Positions 8,775-19,003 of a DNA stretch of 64,000 bases are shown in pieces. The notes beneath the pieces are model-generated. The model had not been told where the DNA came from and did not search any database. It saw only the letters and a list, made by a program, of their open reading frames with translations. Each line of letters starts with the position of its first letter. Within the stretch, counting starts at the first letter, position 1. The position numbers and the translations under genes were made by a program. Origin of the DNA: an uncultured Geobacteraceae bacterium (lineage in GTDB: Bacteria; Desulfobacterota; Desulfuromonadia; Geobacterales; Pseudopelobacteraceae); contig CAJAFV010000047.1 of assembly GCA_903939115.1 (NCBI GenBank), positions 1 through 64,000 on the forward strand. Reading direction: 5' to 3'.

Positions 8775-9641
8775 TTAGCCTTTGATTGATTCTGAGCCGG
8801 AGATAATTTCCATCAGCTCCGTAGTAATGGCAGCCTGACGCGCTCTGTTGTACTGGAGGGTCAGTTTACCGATCATTTCGCTTGCGTTCTTTGATGCACT
8901 GTCCATAGCGGTCATACGGGCGCCATGTTCACCGGCAACCGTCTCAAGCATCGCCTTGAAAATCTGTACTTCGATATTCTTTGGCAGTATTTCACCGAGC
9001 AGTTCACCAACAGACGGCTCATAAATGAACTCAACCGGAGTCTCTTCCGTTTCGCCTGATTCTTCCTGAGCTACCGGCAGCATCTGCTCAAACGTTATAT
9101 CCTGTGTCATGACGGTGCGGAAAGAGTTATAGAGCAGTTCGACCTGGTCATATTCTTCTGCGATATATCCGTCAATAACTTCCTGAGCCATCATGGCTGC
9201 GGCTTGATAGTTCGGCTTTGCCAGGACGTTGGCGAAATTCTTGTAGACCGTATAGCGGCTTTTCAGGAATTCATACCCTTTACGGCCGATCGTCATGACG
9301 TTGATCTGCTCGAATGAATCCTTTTTTTCCTTGATATAGCGGTCGGCAGCCTTGCAGAGATTGGTATTGAACCCGCCACACAAACCTCTGTCTGATGTGA
9401 TGACAATCAAAAGGAGTTTTTTGGCTTCCCGTTTTTCGAGCAGCGGATGAAGATCGCCTTCAAGGTTAGCGGCCAATGATTGCAGTACTTCACCCAGTTT
9501 TTTTGCATATGGGCGGGCAGCGACAACATTTTCCTGGGCACGGCGAAGTTTTGCCGCCGAAACCATTTTCATGGCTTTGGTGATCTGGCGAGTATTTTTT
9601 ACGGATACGATCCGTTTTTTAATGCTTTTAAGGCTTGCCAT
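8775..9641 (-). CDS. atpG: ATP synthase F1 subunit gamma
   Basis: 288 aa. Begins [29 protein letters not shown] and ends with [13 protein letters not shown], the paired N- and C-terminal helices that form the central rotor shaft. Contains the [10 protein letters not shown] motif of gamma. Directly downstream of atpA (18-base gap). Length as usual for the family. Confidence 0.97.
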   Translation of the reverse strand: MASLKSIKKRIVSVKNTRQITKAMKMVSAAKLRRAQENVVAARPYAKKLGEVLQSLAANLEGDLHPLLEKREAKKLLLIVITSDRGLCGGFNTNLCKAADRYIKEKKDSFEQINVMTIGRKGYEFLKSRYTVYKNFANVLAKPNYQAAAMMAQEVIDGYIAEEYDQVELLYNSFRTVMTQDITFEQMLPVAQEESGETEETPVEFIYEPSVGELLGEILPKNIEVQIFKAMLETVAGEHGARMTAMDSASKNASEMIGKLTLQYNRARQAAITTELMEIISGSESIKG

Positions 9642-9659
9642 ATCTCAAACCGTCCTTGA

Positions 9660-11168
9660 TTACGCGGTAAATTCTTTTTTCAACTGGCTCATAGCGGCAA
9701 TAATTCTGCCCTTCATATCGTCATCAATGGCTTTCTTGTCGCGCAGTTCAGCAAGCAGTTCAGCCTGACGATTATCAAAGAATGCGTACAGTTCGATCTC
9801 GTATTTTTTGAGAGCAGAAACCGGGTATTCATCGAGGAAACCATTGTTGGCGGCAAAGATTATGAGAACCTGTTTTTCGTTAGGAATCGGGCGATACTGC
9901 GGCTGCTTGAGGATTTCAACCAGACGCACGCCACGCTCAAGCTGCATCTGCGTAGCACGGTCAAGGTCGGAACCGAACTGGGCAAATGCTGCCATTTCAC
10001 GATACTGCGCAAGGTCAAGTCGCAGTGTACCGGCAACCTGCTTCATAGATTTGGTCTGAGCAGAACCACCGACGCGGGAAACCGACAGACCGACGTTGAT
10101 CGCCGGACGGACGCCGGAGAAGAACAGGTCGGATTCCAGATAAATCTGGCCGTCTGTGATTGAAATTACGTTGGTCGGAATATAGGCGGAAACGTCGCCG
10201 GCCTGAGTTTCGATGATCGGCAGAGCGGTCAGAGACCCGGCGCCGCGCGCATCGGAAAGCTTGCAGGCACGCTCGAGCAGACGGCTGTGCAGATAGAAAA
10301 CGTCACCGGGATATGCTTCACGTCCTGGCGGGCGACGGAGCAGCAGGGAAAGCTGACGATAGGCAACAGCCTGCTTGGAAAGGTCATCATAAATAATAAG
10401 GGCATGCTTGCCGATATCGCGGAAGAACTCGCCCATGGTTACACCGGTATACGGTGCAATGAACTGTAGTGGTGCCGATTCGGAAGCGGTTGCAGCAACA
10501 ACGATCGTGTAATCCATCGCACCGTGCTCAGTCAGCTTGGAAACAACCTGGGCTACAGTTGATCGCTTCTGGCCGATAGCGACATAAATACAGATAACAT
10601 CGCCACCCTTCTGGTTAATGATCGTATCGATGGCAACAGCGGTCTTGCCGGTCTGACGGTCACCGATGATCAGCTCGCGCTGGCCACGCCCGATTGGAAC
10701 CATGGAGTCGATAGCTTTCAGGCCGGTCGCCATTGGCTGATGGACCGATTTACGGTCTACGATGCCGGGAGCCTTGATCTCTACCTTGCTGTAGCTGCTG
10801 GTATTGATGGCGCCTTTACCGTCGATCGGCTGGCCGATCGCATTGACAACGCGTCCGATCAGGGCATCACCTACCGGAACCTCGGTAATGCGACCGGTAC
10901 GCTTGACGGTGTCGCCTTCCTTGATATCGGAAAATTCACCAAGAATAGCAACGCCAACGTTATCTTCTTCAAGGTTGAGGACCATACCGGTCACGCCGCC
11001 GGGAAACTCCAGCAACTCACCAGCCATGGCGCCTGCCAGGCCGTGAATACGGGCGATACCGTCACCAATGGAGATGATTGTGCCGGTCTCCGACACTTCA
11101 ACTTCTTTGCCATACTCTTTGATCTGTTTTTTGATAATCTCGCTGATCTCTTCGGCTCTGATTTCCAT
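9660..11168 (-). CDS. atpA: ATP synthase F1 subunit alpha
   Basis: 502 aa. Non-catalytic nucleotide-binding subunit with Walker A GDRQTGKT, the N-terminal beta-barrel, and the alpha signature [17 protein letters not shown]. The first residues [16 protein letters not shown] are the conserved delta-contact helix. Eight bases after atpH, 18 before atpG; clearly one transcript. Confidence 0.98.
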   Translation of the reverse strand: MEIRAEEISEIIKKQIKEYGKEVEVSETGTIISIGDGIARIHGLAGAMAGELLEFPGGVTGMVLNLEEDNVGVAILGEFSDIKEGDTVKRTGRITEVPVGDALIGRVVNAIGQPIDGKGAINTSSYSKVEIKAPGIVDRKSVHQPMATGLKAIDSMVPIGRGQRELIIGDRQTGKTAVAIDTIINQKGGDVICIYVAIGQKRSTVAQVVSKLTEHGAMDYTIVVAATASESAPLQFIAPYTGVTMGEFFRDIGKHALIIYDDLSKQAVAYRQLSLLLRRPPGREAYPGDVFYLHSRLLERACKLSDARGAGSLTALPIIETQAGDVSAYIPTNVISITDGQIYLESDLFFSGVRPAINVGLSVSRVGGSAQTKSMKQVAGTLRLDLAQYREMAAFAQFGSDLDRATQMQLERGVRLVEILKQPQYRPIPNEKQVLIIFAANNGFLDEYPVSALKKYEIELYAFFDNRQAELLAELRDKKAIDDDMKGRIIAAMSQLKKEFTA

Positions 11169-11176
11169 GGATGCTC

Positions 11177-11719
11177 CTACCCCTTCTGTAATATATCTTT
11201 AATCTGTTTAAGCTGAGTCTTAACACTATTATCATATGCGATATCGCCAATCTGGGTTACAACGCCACCCAGTAAAGACGGATCTACGATCATCTGCGGT
11301 ACAACCTTCTTGCCGCTCTTTTTTTCCAAAGCAGACTGAATAGCAACCAACTGGCTATTGTCGAGGGCAAAAGCTGTGGTAATGACTGGACGAATAACGC
11401 CGGAGAATTCATCAGCAAGCTTTTCGTATGTCTGCACAATCTGCCCTAAAAAGGCGACGCGGTTCTTATCTACGAGCAGCAGCAGGAAGTTACCCACCAG
11501 TTCAGAGCAGGCCGTTTTACTGATCAGCTCCGTCATAATTGATTTTTTCTGGACCTGTGTAAGCGACGGATCGGCAAATGCGGCCCGCAGTTCAGCATTG
11601 CCGCTGAACACACGGTCTATTGTGGCAAGCTCACTGCGAAAAAGGTCAATCAGACCGCCTTCAGAGCCAAGCTGAACGAGTGCTTTGGCGTATCGTTTTG
11701 CAAGCGCGTTATTGATCAC
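11177..11719 (-). CDS. atpH: ATP synthase F1 subunit delta
   Basis: 180 aa, usual length. N-terminal helical bundle starting [16 protein letters not shown] and the C-terminal region with [20 protein letters not shown], both typical of OSCP/delta, which links the b stalk to the F1 head. Its ATG overlaps the atpF stop by four bases (ATGA type), indicating translational coupling. Confidence 0.97.
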   Translation of the reverse strand: MINNALAKRYAKALVQLGSEGGLIDLFRSELATIDRVFSGNAELRAAFADPSLTQVQKKSIMTELISKTACSELVGNFLLLLVDKNRVAFLGQIVQTYEKLADEFSGVIRPVITTAFALDNSQLVAIQSALEKKSGKKVVPQMIVDPSLLGGVVTQIGDIAYDNSVKTQLKQIKDILQKG

Positions 11720-12327
11720 TGGATCTGTACCACCTTGTCAAGGTATTCGCCGACAAATCTGTCGTGGTCGTTCTTCTGGATTGCACCGGTCAGTTTGCCG
11801 GTGGCTATTTCAACGGCAAGTCGTGCGGCTTCTGCACGAAGTTCGTTGCGGGCTTTCACTGTTTCCTGCTCGGCTGATAAAGCGGCCTGGGCAACTATTT
11901 TATCTGCGGCGATGGTCGCCTCGGCAATAATCCGGTTTTTTTCCTGCTCACCTTCGCGAATGATTGCGGCATGCAGCTCATCGATCTCTTTCGAAGCCAG
12001 GTCAAGCTTTACACCGTATTCACGCAGTTTCGCTTCTGCGGCATCGCGGGCTGCTTCGGCATCTTTCAGGCTTTTTGCAATATCGGCCTGACGGGCTGCC
12101 AGTGAACCTTTAATATCGGCTTTTTTAAGCGCCCAGATTATTATTCCGAGGAGCACGGCAAAGTTGAGAACTCGCCAGCCAAAATCCTTCATTTGAGCGC
12201 CGCTGTCCGGATGGTGGGCGGCACCGCCCCCTTCAGAGGCAAAACCGGCAGATGCCAGCAGTATCAGAGCTGAGATGTATGCCAGCGTCAGTATAATTTT
12301 TTTGGAGCGATCGGTTACCATACTCAT
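11716..12327 (-). CDS. atpF: ATP synthase F0 subunit b
   Basis: 203 aa, longer than the usual 156-170. There is an extra N-terminal hydrophobic segment (residues 11-30) that resembles a signal sequence ending AGFASEGG, then a second span VLNFAVLLGIIIWAL at about 52-66 that is the normal b anchor, followed by a long charged coiled coil. An additional leader on b is known in related bacteria. Two start codons three residues apart (MSM) are possible; GGAGGAG lies upstream. Overlaps atpH by four bases. Confidence 0.95.
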   Translation of the reverse strand: MSMVTDRSKKIILTLAYISALILLASAGFASEGGGAAHHPDSGAQMKDFGWRVLNFAVLLGIIIWALKKADIKGSLAARQADIAKSLKDAEAARDAAEAKLREYGVKLDLASKEIDELHAAIIREGEQEKNRIIAEATIAADKIVAQAALSAEQETVKARNELRAEAARLAVEIATGKLTGAIQKNDHDRFVGEYLDKVVQIQ

Positions 12328-12329
12328 AA

Positions 12330-12755
12330 CTACAGGCTCCTCCCGAGGATTTTCTCGCAGATATCACCGGACAGAATCTCGGCCTGTTTTTTCAACAGTT
12401 CACGTGCTTCGCCGGCTTCCTTGGCAACTCTGCCCCGAATTGATTCCAGAGACTCTGTTGCCTTCTGACGGGCTTTCTCAAGCAGAGCTGATTCTTCAGC
12501 CTGAGCAAGCTTCAGCGCTTCAGCGCGGTGGAGACCGGCTTCTGTCTTCGCTGCGTGCAGACGGGTTTCATACTGAGTCATCTTGATCTGTACTTCTGCG
12601 TCAACTGACTCGGTCTTCTCTTTAGCCGAGTCGATCACCTGACGGCGGTCGGCCAATACCTTGCGGATCGGCTTGTACAGAAAGACGTTGAGAACAAGAA
12701 CGAGGATTCCGAAATTGATCAGCTGAATAACGAATGATAAATTTAATTCAATCAC
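12330..12755 (-). CDS. atpF': ATP synthase F0 subunit b-prime
   Basis: 141 aa. One N-terminal membrane span (FVIQLINFGILVLVLNVFLYKP), with the KP(I/V)RKVLADR motif typical of b/b', then a coiled coil to the end. Second b-type stalk subunit, forming a heterodimer with atpF encoded two bases downstream. The a and c subunits (atpB, atpE) are not in the window; they usually lie elsewhere in Geobacterales. Confidence 0.94.
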   Translation of the reverse strand: MIELNLSFVIQLINFGILVLVLNVFLYKPIRKVLADRRQVIDSAKEKTESVDAEVQIKMTQYETRLHAAKTEAGLHRAEALKLAQAEESALLEKARQKATESLESIRGRVAKEAGEARELLKKQAEILSGDICEKILGRSL

Positions 12756-12782
12756 GACCTACCCCTTGCAGGTATCTGAGTT

Positions 12783-12812
12783 TGTATACTGTATCCCAGA
12801 CATGGGTGTAAA
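12783..12812 (-). promoter_or_regulatory. Candidate sigma-70 promoter of the ATP synthase operon
   Basis: On the minus strand TTTACA (12807-12812), an 18-base spacer and TATACA (12783-12788), about 27 bases before the atpF' ATG. A second TTGACA at 12845-12850 lacks a fitting -10. Read-through from parAB is also possible, as no terminator separates them. Confidence 0.5.
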
Positions 12813-12855
12813 ACAGACGCTAACTACCATTATTTACGGATCGATGTCAAGACAA

Positions 12856-13710
12856 TTAAACATCCAAAAGATCTATTATCCTCGTCAATTCATCCGAGTC
12901 GCTGAAATGGATTTCCAGGCGTCCACCTTTTGGCCCTACCTTACGGATTGACACCCGTGACTGGAAACGTTTCTGAAGCTGCTCTTCGAGAGAAGACATC
13001 AGCAGATCCGGCTGCTGCATGCGCTTTACCGGGCCCGGATGAGGATTCATTTTCAGCCTGCGGACGAGTTCTTCGGTAGCACGTACACTTAACTGCCGGT
13101 GCAGTATCTCGTGACGCGCCTTCTCAACCAGCTCGCCGCTGTCTAGTGCCAGCAGTGCCCGGGCATGTCCCATGCTGAGCCGTTCTTCAACGATATCCTT
13201 TTGAATCTCTTCCGGCAGCTTGAGCAGGCGCAGCGCGTTGGTAACCGTGGTACGGTTCTTGCCGACCCTGCGGGCAACATCTTCCTGAGAGATGCTGAAA
13301 TGTTCTACCAGCGAGCGGTAGGCGTGCGCCTCTTCGATAGCGTTCAGATCCTGCCGCTGAATATTCTCGATCAGAGCCAGTTCCATCACGGCATCCGGCG
13401 TCGCTTCGCGAATAACAACCGGAATTTCGTGCAGACCCGCTTTCTGGGCCGCCCGCCAGCGGCGCTCTCCGGCTATAATTTCATACCCGCCATCTCTGCT
13501 GGTAACAACCAGCGGCTGAATAATCCCCTTCTCACGGATTGAGGCGGCCAGCTCCTCCAGTTTCTCCGGTGCAAAATGCTTGCGCGGCTGATTGCGATTC
13601 GGGTGGATCTTTTCAATCGGACAGATAAAGTAGTTTTTTGACTCATCGACCGTTTCTGTTACCTGCAACAGCGCAGCCATCCCTTTGCCGAGGCCGCCTA
13701 TTTTAGCCAT
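12856..13710 (-). CDS. parB: Chromosome partitioning protein ParB
   Basis: 284 aa. N-terminal ParB/Srx domain with the CTPase/nucleotide motif region PNRNQPRKHF and GERRWRAAQ, a central helix-turn-helix (ISQEDVARRVGKNRTTVTNALRLLKLP) that recognises parS, and a C-terminal dimerisation domain. Works with ParA in origin segregation. Starts within the last eight bases of parA, so they form one unit. No clear parS site was seen nearby. Confidence 0.97.
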   Translation of the reverse strand: MAKIGGLGKGMAALLQVTETVDESKNYFICPIEKIHPNRNQPRKHFAPEKLEELAASIREKGIIQPLVVTSRDGGYEIIAGERRWRAAQKAGLHEIPVVIREATPDAVMELALIENIQRQDLNAIEEAHAYRSLVEHFSISQEDVARRVGKNRTTVTNALRLLKLPEEIQKDIVEERLSMGHARALLALDSGELVEKARHEILHRQLSVRATEELVRRLKMNPHPGPVKRMQQPDLLMSSLEEQLQKRFQSRVSIRKVGPKGGRLEIHFSDSDELTRIIDLLDV

Positions 13711-14485
13711 TATTCTTCTCCCTCTGGATTATCTCACGTGCCAGCTGCAGATAACTGGCGGCACCGCGCGAAGTAATATCATAATAAATGATCGGCTTGC
13801 CGTGACTCGGCGCTTCCGCCAGTCGAACGTTGCGCGGAATTACCGATTCAAACACCTGTCCGGGGAAATGCGTTCTAATCTCGGTCGCCACCTCTTTGCC
13901 CAGATTGCCTCGGGCATCGAACATGGTCAGCAGAATTCCTTCAATAGTCAGCAGTGGATTCAGTTTTTTCTGGATGAGCCTGATCGTCTGAATAATCTGC
14001 GATAACCCTTCCATCGCATAAAACTCGCACTGAAGCGGAATCATCACGGAATCAGCGGCGGTGAGGGCATTGATCGTCAGCAGATTGAGTGACGGCGGGC
14101 AGTCGATGATAATGTAGCGGTACTGTCCGGAGAGCGACGCCAGCATATATTTCAGCTTCTGTTCCCGACCGGTCAGCGTGGCCAGCTCCAGGTCGGCGCC
14201 GGCCAGATCTGAATTGGCAGGCAGGATATGCAGAAACGGCTGACCGGTGTCTACTACCAGGCCGCCCGGGTCAGCCTCGTTAATCAGACCATCATAAATG
14301 GTGTGCCTGAGTAAAGTTTTATCGACCCCGACGCCACTGGTAGCGTTCCCCTGCGGATCGATATCTACCAGCAGCGTCGGGCGCTCGGTAGCAGCGAGAG
14401 AGGCGGCAAGATTGACAGCAGTGGTCGTTTTGCCGACTCCACCCTTCTGATTGGCGATACAGATAATTTTAGTTTGTGGGTTCAA
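13703..14485 (-). CDS. parA: Chromosome partitioning ATPase ParA/Soj
   Basis: 260 aa from a TTG at 14485 (MNPQTKIICIANQKGG). Deviant Walker A KGGVGKTT, Walker A' VDIDPQGNATSG, Walker B YIIIDCPPSL: a classical Soj-type ATPase of about 255 aa. An open frame extends 46 codons further to an ATG at 14623, but that extension (MLSPLFLMVF...) is unlike ParA and runs into the broken PAS gene; no ATG lies between. AAGAG ten bases before the TTG is a weak ribosome site, so the start is somewhat uncertain. Confidence 0.92.
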   Translation of the reverse strand: MNPQTKIICIANQKGGVGKTTTAVNLAASLAATERPTLLVDIDPQGNATSGVGVDKTLLRHTIYDGLINEADPGGLVVDTGQPFLHILPANSDLAGADLELATLTGREQKLKYMLASLSGQYRYIIIDCPPSLNLLTINALTAADSVMIPLQCEFYAMEGLSQIIQTIRLIQKKLNPLLTIEGILLTMFDARGNLGKEVATEIRTHFPGQVFESVIPRNVRLAEAPSHGKPIIYYDITSRGAASYLQLAREIIQREKNNG

Positions 14486-14601
14486 GGGGATTGTGCTCTT
14501 TTCAGTGGGCGTTTCATAAATTAGACATTTTTTAAATGCTTTAATATTTTTTCGTGGCGGGAATGTAGCACAATCCTTTCCAATCGTCAAAGGAAAGACC
14601 A

Positions 14602-15023
14602 TTAAAAAGAGCGGACTGAGCAAGTGTCCCGCAATGTCGCTTCCGTCCGTTTGCGCTCGGTTATGTCATGCCAGACCACGTAGATCATTCCGTGGGAAGA
14701 GCGGCCAGGGAGACCTCTACTGGGAATCATTTGCCATCGTCCAGGTGACGGTGAATCCATTCAAAACGATTTGAACCGGTTTCAAGGGCCTTATCAACAA
14801 CCATTTTTACTTTAACTTGGGATAACAGACCATCAGGCTGATACTCAGGGGAGAGGTCCCATGGCGATATATTGATTACATCGGCAATTGATTTTGCATG
14901 GAGACTGTCAGCCGCAGCCTGATTACAATTGATGAACTTGCCGTTTAGGAATCGAAGTTTTATCGTTCCCACTGGCACCACCCTCCACCCTTCTTGCAGC
15001 CCAACCATAAAAAAAAAGAACAA
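14602..15023 (-). pseudogene. Broken PAS-domain sensor gene fragment
   Basis: The frame from 15023 encodes a PAS domain (NGKFINCNQAAADSLHAKS, SPWDLSPEYQPDG, RFEWIHRHLDDGK) and stops at TGA 14727-14729, exactly where PAS proteins have DG(K/T)WFPVE. The reading continues after the stop as FPVEVSLAALPTE, meets another stop, and after a frameshift gives IYVVWHDITERKR, the standard end of a PAS/PAC domain. So at least one nonsense and one frameshift change are present, and the kinase part is missing. A decayed sensory gene. Confidence 0.75.
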
Positions 15024-15421
15024 CTTCCAAAACCATTTCCTTCCACCTCAAAAACCAATCACTTCCTGAAACAGAATTTTAAGATCGTAAGTATAAAATT
15101 TCCCCTTGGGAAAGCAACTAATAATCCTTATGATAAAAAGAGTATTTTATATTTTTGAATCGTTCATTTCCGGGTGGAATGCCTACACTTCAATGAAAGG
15201 CGCTCGGGAAATATTGGTTGAAATGCGTTTTATTAAAGTGATAATGTGAAATAATGTTCTGAAACATTCAGGGGGAATTATGCGACTTCTCCAACAAGAT
15301 TAAAATACGTGCTATACCTGTTCCTCATTCTGCTACTGGCACTTTCCACCCTGCATAATCCTCTCCCTTCCGGAGCAGGTCGAACTACCTTGAAGTTGCA
15401 TTAAATCAGAAAGGTCGCTCC
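15024..15421. other. Intergenic stretch before the hybrid kinase gene
   Basis: 398 bases without a supported gene. A frame ending about 15405 encodes a hydrophobic LKYVLYLFLILLLALSTL that would need a frameshift from the ATG at 15280, so it may be the remnant of a membrane-anchored gene start. The promoter of the kinase gene should be here; I could not pick a convincing one. Confidence 0.4.
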
Positions 15422-18400
15422 GTGTTCAAGCCTCTAAAAAAAATCAATGCCAGTAAGCTCACACTAGGTTTTGGGGCACTATTTGTTCTGGTTATTATTT
15501 TTGTGGCAATAGTTGCTTCACTGGCCTTGCGGCAGAAAGAGATCGATGTCTGGCGAAAACAGATGAGCAACAGCACGCTGCTGTTAGCAGGACATGCACA
15601 GCAGACAATGGCGTCAGCCTATATGGCACTGGACGGCATTGCAGACAGGGTTTACGCCGAAAGAGCTGACCACGATGAATCCTTCCGGAAAAAAATGAGC
15701 GCACAGAAGATCTTCCAGATGCTCAAGGACAAGACTGAATCACTGTCGGAAGTCGATGTCGCCACTGTTGTCGCTGCAAATGGGGATGTCCTCAACTTCA
15801 CCCGTTCGTACCCACCACCACCGATAAATCTTGCAGACAGGGATTACTTCAAGGCACAAGCCAAAGATCATGACGCTTCAGGCTTTATCGGTACATCCGT
15901 ACGCAACAAGGGTAACGGCAAGTGGGTATTCTATATAAGTCGCCGCATTGATGACAGCCGTGGGGCTATGTTGGGCTTGGTTCTAGTCGGAATATCTGTC
16001 GATGTATTCACCAATTTTTATGAGCAATTAGGTCTCAATCTTGGTGAGAGGGCTTCAATTCTGCTCTACCGCAACGACTTCACGCTGCTGACAGGCTGGC
16101 CGCGAAATGAAAAGCTGATCGGCAAAAAAAATACAACCGGCGCAACATACATCATAGTTGGGAAGAACCACAAAGATAACGATGTCATGTATCTCGACAA
16201 TCCCCGGTTTTCTCAAGATAATCTCAGAGAAGCCCGACTAGGGGCGGCGAGAGTGGTGAAACGCTACCCTCTCATAGTAAGCATGTCTATTTCAGAGGCT
16301 TTCTTTCTCGAAAGCTGGCGCAAGTCGGTAAAAGGGATTGCAGCCGTTGCGCTCTTTTGTACCGCAGCCGTGATTGCGGGGATTATCGTTATTATCTCTG
16401 TTCTGCGGCAACGCGAAAAGGACCTGTTGGAAACAATCGAGCTGAAAAGTCGTGCAGAGTCCGCCAACCAAGCCAAGAGTATATTTCTGGCCAATATGAG
16501 CCATGAGATTCGTACCCCCATGAATGGTGTCATCGGCATGACAGAGTTGTGTCTTGCCACCGATGTTGATGCGGAGCAACAAAAATACCTCAATGGCGTG
16601 AAAAAATCTGCTGACGACCTGCTCTTGATTATCAATGACATTCTCGATTTTTCAAAGGTTGAGGCTGGCAAGATGCACCTTGATTCCATTCCTTTCCTGC
16701 TACGTAATTCCATTGGCTGGACCCTGCAGAGCTTTGCCCCCCGGGCGGCGGATAAAGGGTTGGAACTGCTCTTCTATCCTGACCCTGAGACTCCGGACGC
16801 TCTGATTGGTGACCCAGGTCGTCTGCGGCAGATTATTGTTAACCTTGTGGGCAATTCAGTTAAATTTACTGCCAACGGTCAGATACAGCTAAAGGTTAGC
16901 GTATTAGAAAGTAATGACAATGACTGTTTGCTCTCTTTTGCGGTTTCTGATGAAGGAATTGGCATCACTCCGGAAATAATGGACCAGGTATTCAATCCCT
17001 TTGAACAGGGCGACCTTTCCACAACCAAGGAATACGGGGGAACCGGTCTGGGGTTATCGATCAGCCGGAACCTTGTCGAGTTGATGGGGGGTACTATCCG
17101 GGCTGAAAGTGAATTAGGCAAAGGAAGCACGTTCATTTTTACTGCCCGTTTTGAACTCCAGCAACTGTCTCAAGCATGTGAGGAAACCACGCTGAACGGA
17201 CGTTCAGCTCTGATAGTTGATGACGTTGCAATCAACCGCGCCATTCTGTCTGACTTCCTTGCCAGATGGGGCATATCCGCAGTTACTGCAGATTGCGCCG
17301 CCACAGCGGTGCAACTGCTTGAAGAGGGAGTCAGCCGGAAAGCACACTATGATTTCATCCTTATTGATGCGCATCTGCCTGAATTTTCCTGCTTGCAGCT
17401 TCTTGAATATATCCGCAAGAGCCCGGTGTACGACCAGGCTTACTGCGTACTAATGCATGGTGTTGGCACAAAAGGGGCTACCCGTCGCGACAATGATGAA
17501 TTACGTTTCGATGCATCTCTGGCAATGCCTGTCGTGTTGGAGGATCTGTTTGTTGCATTGCACTCTCTGGTCAGTGAAAAAGTACCGCACGTCCCTTGTT
17601 ACACACGCTCCAGCGACGCAAAGAAAGAGCCATGCTGCTCCATTCTTGTCGTTGATGACGTAGAACTTAACAGGGAAATCTTACGCATTACCCTTGAAAA
17701 GCAGGGGCACCAGATAGTCACTGCAGAAAACGGTCAAGAAGCGGTCGATAATTTCTCGCAAAACAGATTCGATATCATATTTATGGATATGCAGATGCCG
17801 GTTATGGATGGGTATAAAGCGGTGCAGGAGATTCGCAGAATCGAACAGGAAAGTGGTGCTCCCAAAACACCGATTGTGGCAATGACAGCTTATTCTATGC
17901 AGGGAGACCGGGAAAAATGTTTGAATGCCGGAATGGATTCTTATCTTTCGAAACCGGCACGTCCAAACGAAATAATAGCAACCTTACGCCGCCTGTTGGC
18001 GGCAAGCAGTGGTCATCTCCCTCAGGATAGCGCATCAAATCATACCGTTTTGCCCGTCAAACCGACAACGTCTGAGGACGAAACGTCGCTGCCGGCATAC
18101 GATAAGAGCGACCTGTTTGAGCGCTTGGGAGGCAAGAAAGAGCACGTGGAGCGTTTCGTCACAATGTTTATCAAAAATGTCACGGGCTATATGGAGTTGT
18201 TAAAAAGCGCCATTGCGAGCAGTGATCAGGAACAGACCCGAATTCAGGCGCACACCATCAAGGGGGCTGCCGCAAACATTTCAGCAAAGCGAATGCAAAG
18301 GAGTGCCGCTGCAATGGAAGATCATGCCAAGAACGCCAGAATGGATGAGGCCGCAACTTTGCTGCATCAGCTTAATGACGAATTTATTGAGTTTAAGCGG

Positions 18401-18439
18401 GAAGCAGGCTTTGATGACCAGCCAAAAAAAGTTATGTAA
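15422..18439 (+). CDS. Hybrid sensor histidine kinase with two receivers and an HPt domain
   Basis: 1005 aa from a GTG start. Order: membrane span at about 14-36; extracytoplasmic Cache-type sensor to about 295 ([26 protein letters not shown]); second span about 302-325; HisKA with [12 protein letters not shown] (His near 360); HATPase with [19 protein letters not shown]; receiver 1 (LIVDD, phospho-Asp in FILIDAHLP) that has a divergent C-terminal half; receiver 2 ([20 protein letters not shown]); and an HPt domain ([13 protein letters not shown]) near the end. All phosphorelay modules are in one chain, so the final output regulator lies elsewhere. The last eight bases overlap the convergent PilZ gene. 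Confidence 0.95.
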   Translation: MFKPLKKINASKLTLGFGALFVLVIIFVAIVASLALRQKEIDVWRKQMSNSTLLLAGHAQQTMASAYMALDGIADRVYAERADHDESFRKKMSAQKIFQMLKDKTESLSEVDVATVVAANGDVLNFTRSYPPPPINLADRDYFKAQAKDHDASGFIGTSVRNKGNGKWVFYISRRIDDSRGAMLGLVLVGISVDVFTNFYEQLGLNLGERASILLYRNDFTLLTGWPRNEKLIGKKNTTGATYIIVGKNHKDNDVMYLDNPRFSQDNLREARLGAARVVKRYPLIVSMSISEAFFLESWRKSVKGIAAVALFCTAAVIAGIIVIISVLRQREKDLLETIELKSRAESANQAKSIFLANMSHEIRTPMNGVIGMTELCLATDVDAEQQKYLNGVKKSADDLLLIINDILDFSKVEAGKMHLDSIPFLLRNSIGWTLQSFAPRAADKGLELLFYPDPETPDALIGDPGRLRQIIVNLVGNSVKFTANGQIQLKVSVLESNDNDCLLSFAVSDEGIGITPEIMDQVFNPFEQGDLSTTKEYGGTGLGLSISRNLVELMGGTIRAESELGKGSTFIFTARFELQQLSQACEETTLNGRSALIVDDVAINRAILSDFLARWGISAVTADCAATAVQLLEEGVSRKAHYDFILIDAHLPEFSCLQLLEYIRKSPVYDQAYCVLMHGVGTKGATRRDNDELRFDASLAMPVVLEDLFVALHSLVSEKVPHVPCYTRSSDAKKEPCCSILVVDDVELNREILRITLEKQGHQIVTAENGQEAVDNFSQNRFDIIFMDMQMPVMDGYKAVQEIRRIEQESGAPKTPIVAMTAYSMQGDREKCLNAGMDSYLSKPARPNEIIATLRRLLAASSGHLPQDSASNHTVLPVKPTTSEDETSLPAYDKSDLFERLGGKKEHVERFVTMFIKNVTGYMELLKSAIASSDQEQTRIQAHTIKGAAANISAKRMQRSAAAMEDHAKNARMDEAATLLHQLNDEFIEFKREAGFDDQPKKVM

Positions 18440-18785
18440 CAACAAATAATAAATTATCGAATTGTTGTGATTCAGGAACAGAGGTCAATTTCATTAATAA
18501 TTCAGCAAGCATGTTAGAGTGATCATAACTCATGTCAACAAATGCAACCCCTACCCGGTAAACAGTCGAGTTGACTATCTTTACCTTACATTTCATGGGA
18601 GTATCATATATATCAAAGGAAATATAACATATATCTCCTTGCGGAATCATCGCACTATCGTTGAAATTGATTGATGCTCCACCAAGTGAAATTGAACCGA
18701 GAATGCCTTCATAAAGACTGTCGAGGTGGTAAACTACTGCATCTGCAGTCAAATTGATGCGATGGTATTTTCTGTTTTCAATCAT
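18432..18785 (-). CDS. PilZ domain protein under riboswitch control
   Basis: 117 aa, single PilZ domain. The c-di-GMP motifs are R4-K-Y-H-R8 and SLGGAS near residue 33 (a (D/N)xSxxG-like motif with the first position replaced by Ile in GSISLGG). No other domain. Upstream on the same strand are an intrinsic terminator and a GEMM-I type riboswitch, so both the message and probably the protein respond to a cyclic dinucleotide. Convergent with, and overlapping by eight bases, the hybrid kinase gene. It is the same size as, but clearly different from, the PilZ protein at 3078-3431. Confidence 0.85.
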   Translation of the reverse strand: MIENRKYHRINLTADAVVYHLDSLYEGILGSISLGGASINFNDSAMIPQGDICYISFDIYDTPMKCKVKIVNSTVYRVGVAFVDMSYDHSNMLAELLMKLTSVPESQQFDNLLFVVT

Positions 18786-18858
18786 TCGGCACCTCGTTTT
18801 TATCGTTTCTTAAGAGGAAATTTACTTTACAAATCCCGGATTTTACTGTGCGCAACAC

Positions 18859-18891
18859 AAAAAAACCTGCACTTCTTTGCAAAGGGCAGGT
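18859..18891 (-). terminator. Riboswitch expression-platform terminator
   Basis: On the minus strand arms ACCTGC (18886-18891) and GCAGGT (18865-18870) with an inner CTTTGCAAAG, followed by seven T (18859-18865). It lies between the riboswitch and the PilZ start (18785), 73 bases before the ATG, where it can stop transcription before the gene. Confidence 0.8.
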
Positions 18892-18924
18892 GTCATTGAT
18901 ACTGAAAATCTCAGGTATCTGCTA

Positions 18925-19003
18925 AACACTTCGGAAACCCCTCTTCCCTCTCTGGGCAGGTGGCTTTGCGTCATCCGGTCCCCCGGATTTTGCCTTTTCG
19001 CTT
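18925..19003 (-). promoter_or_regulatory. GEMM-I cyclic dinucleotide riboswitch
   Basis: Read on the minus strand: GGCAAA (18994-18989), stem ATCCGG-GGGA-CCGGAT (18988-18973) with a GNRA-like tetraloop position, then the hallmark GACGCAAAGCC (18972-18962), then a second helix starting ACCTGCCC (18961-18954) that can pair with GGGAAGAGGGGT, ending GGTTTCC (about 18939-18933). This is the order of conserved blocks in the c-di-GMP-I (GEMM) class. In Geobacter the subclass GEMM-Ib can prefer 3',3'-cGAMP; the ligand cannot be settled by eye. A TATAAA at about 19008-19013 may be its -10. Confidence 0.8.

Noticed and set aside
12856..14623. parS centromere sites near parAB
   Set aside because: Looked for palindromes of the TGTTCCACGTGGAACA or TGTTTCACGTGAAACA type; only short CACGTG-like matches without the flanks were found.
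14486..14623. 46-codon N-terminal extension of ParA
   Set aside because: Unlike any ParA, without ribosome site, and overlapping the broken PAS gene on the same strand; a TTG at 14485 gives the usual length.
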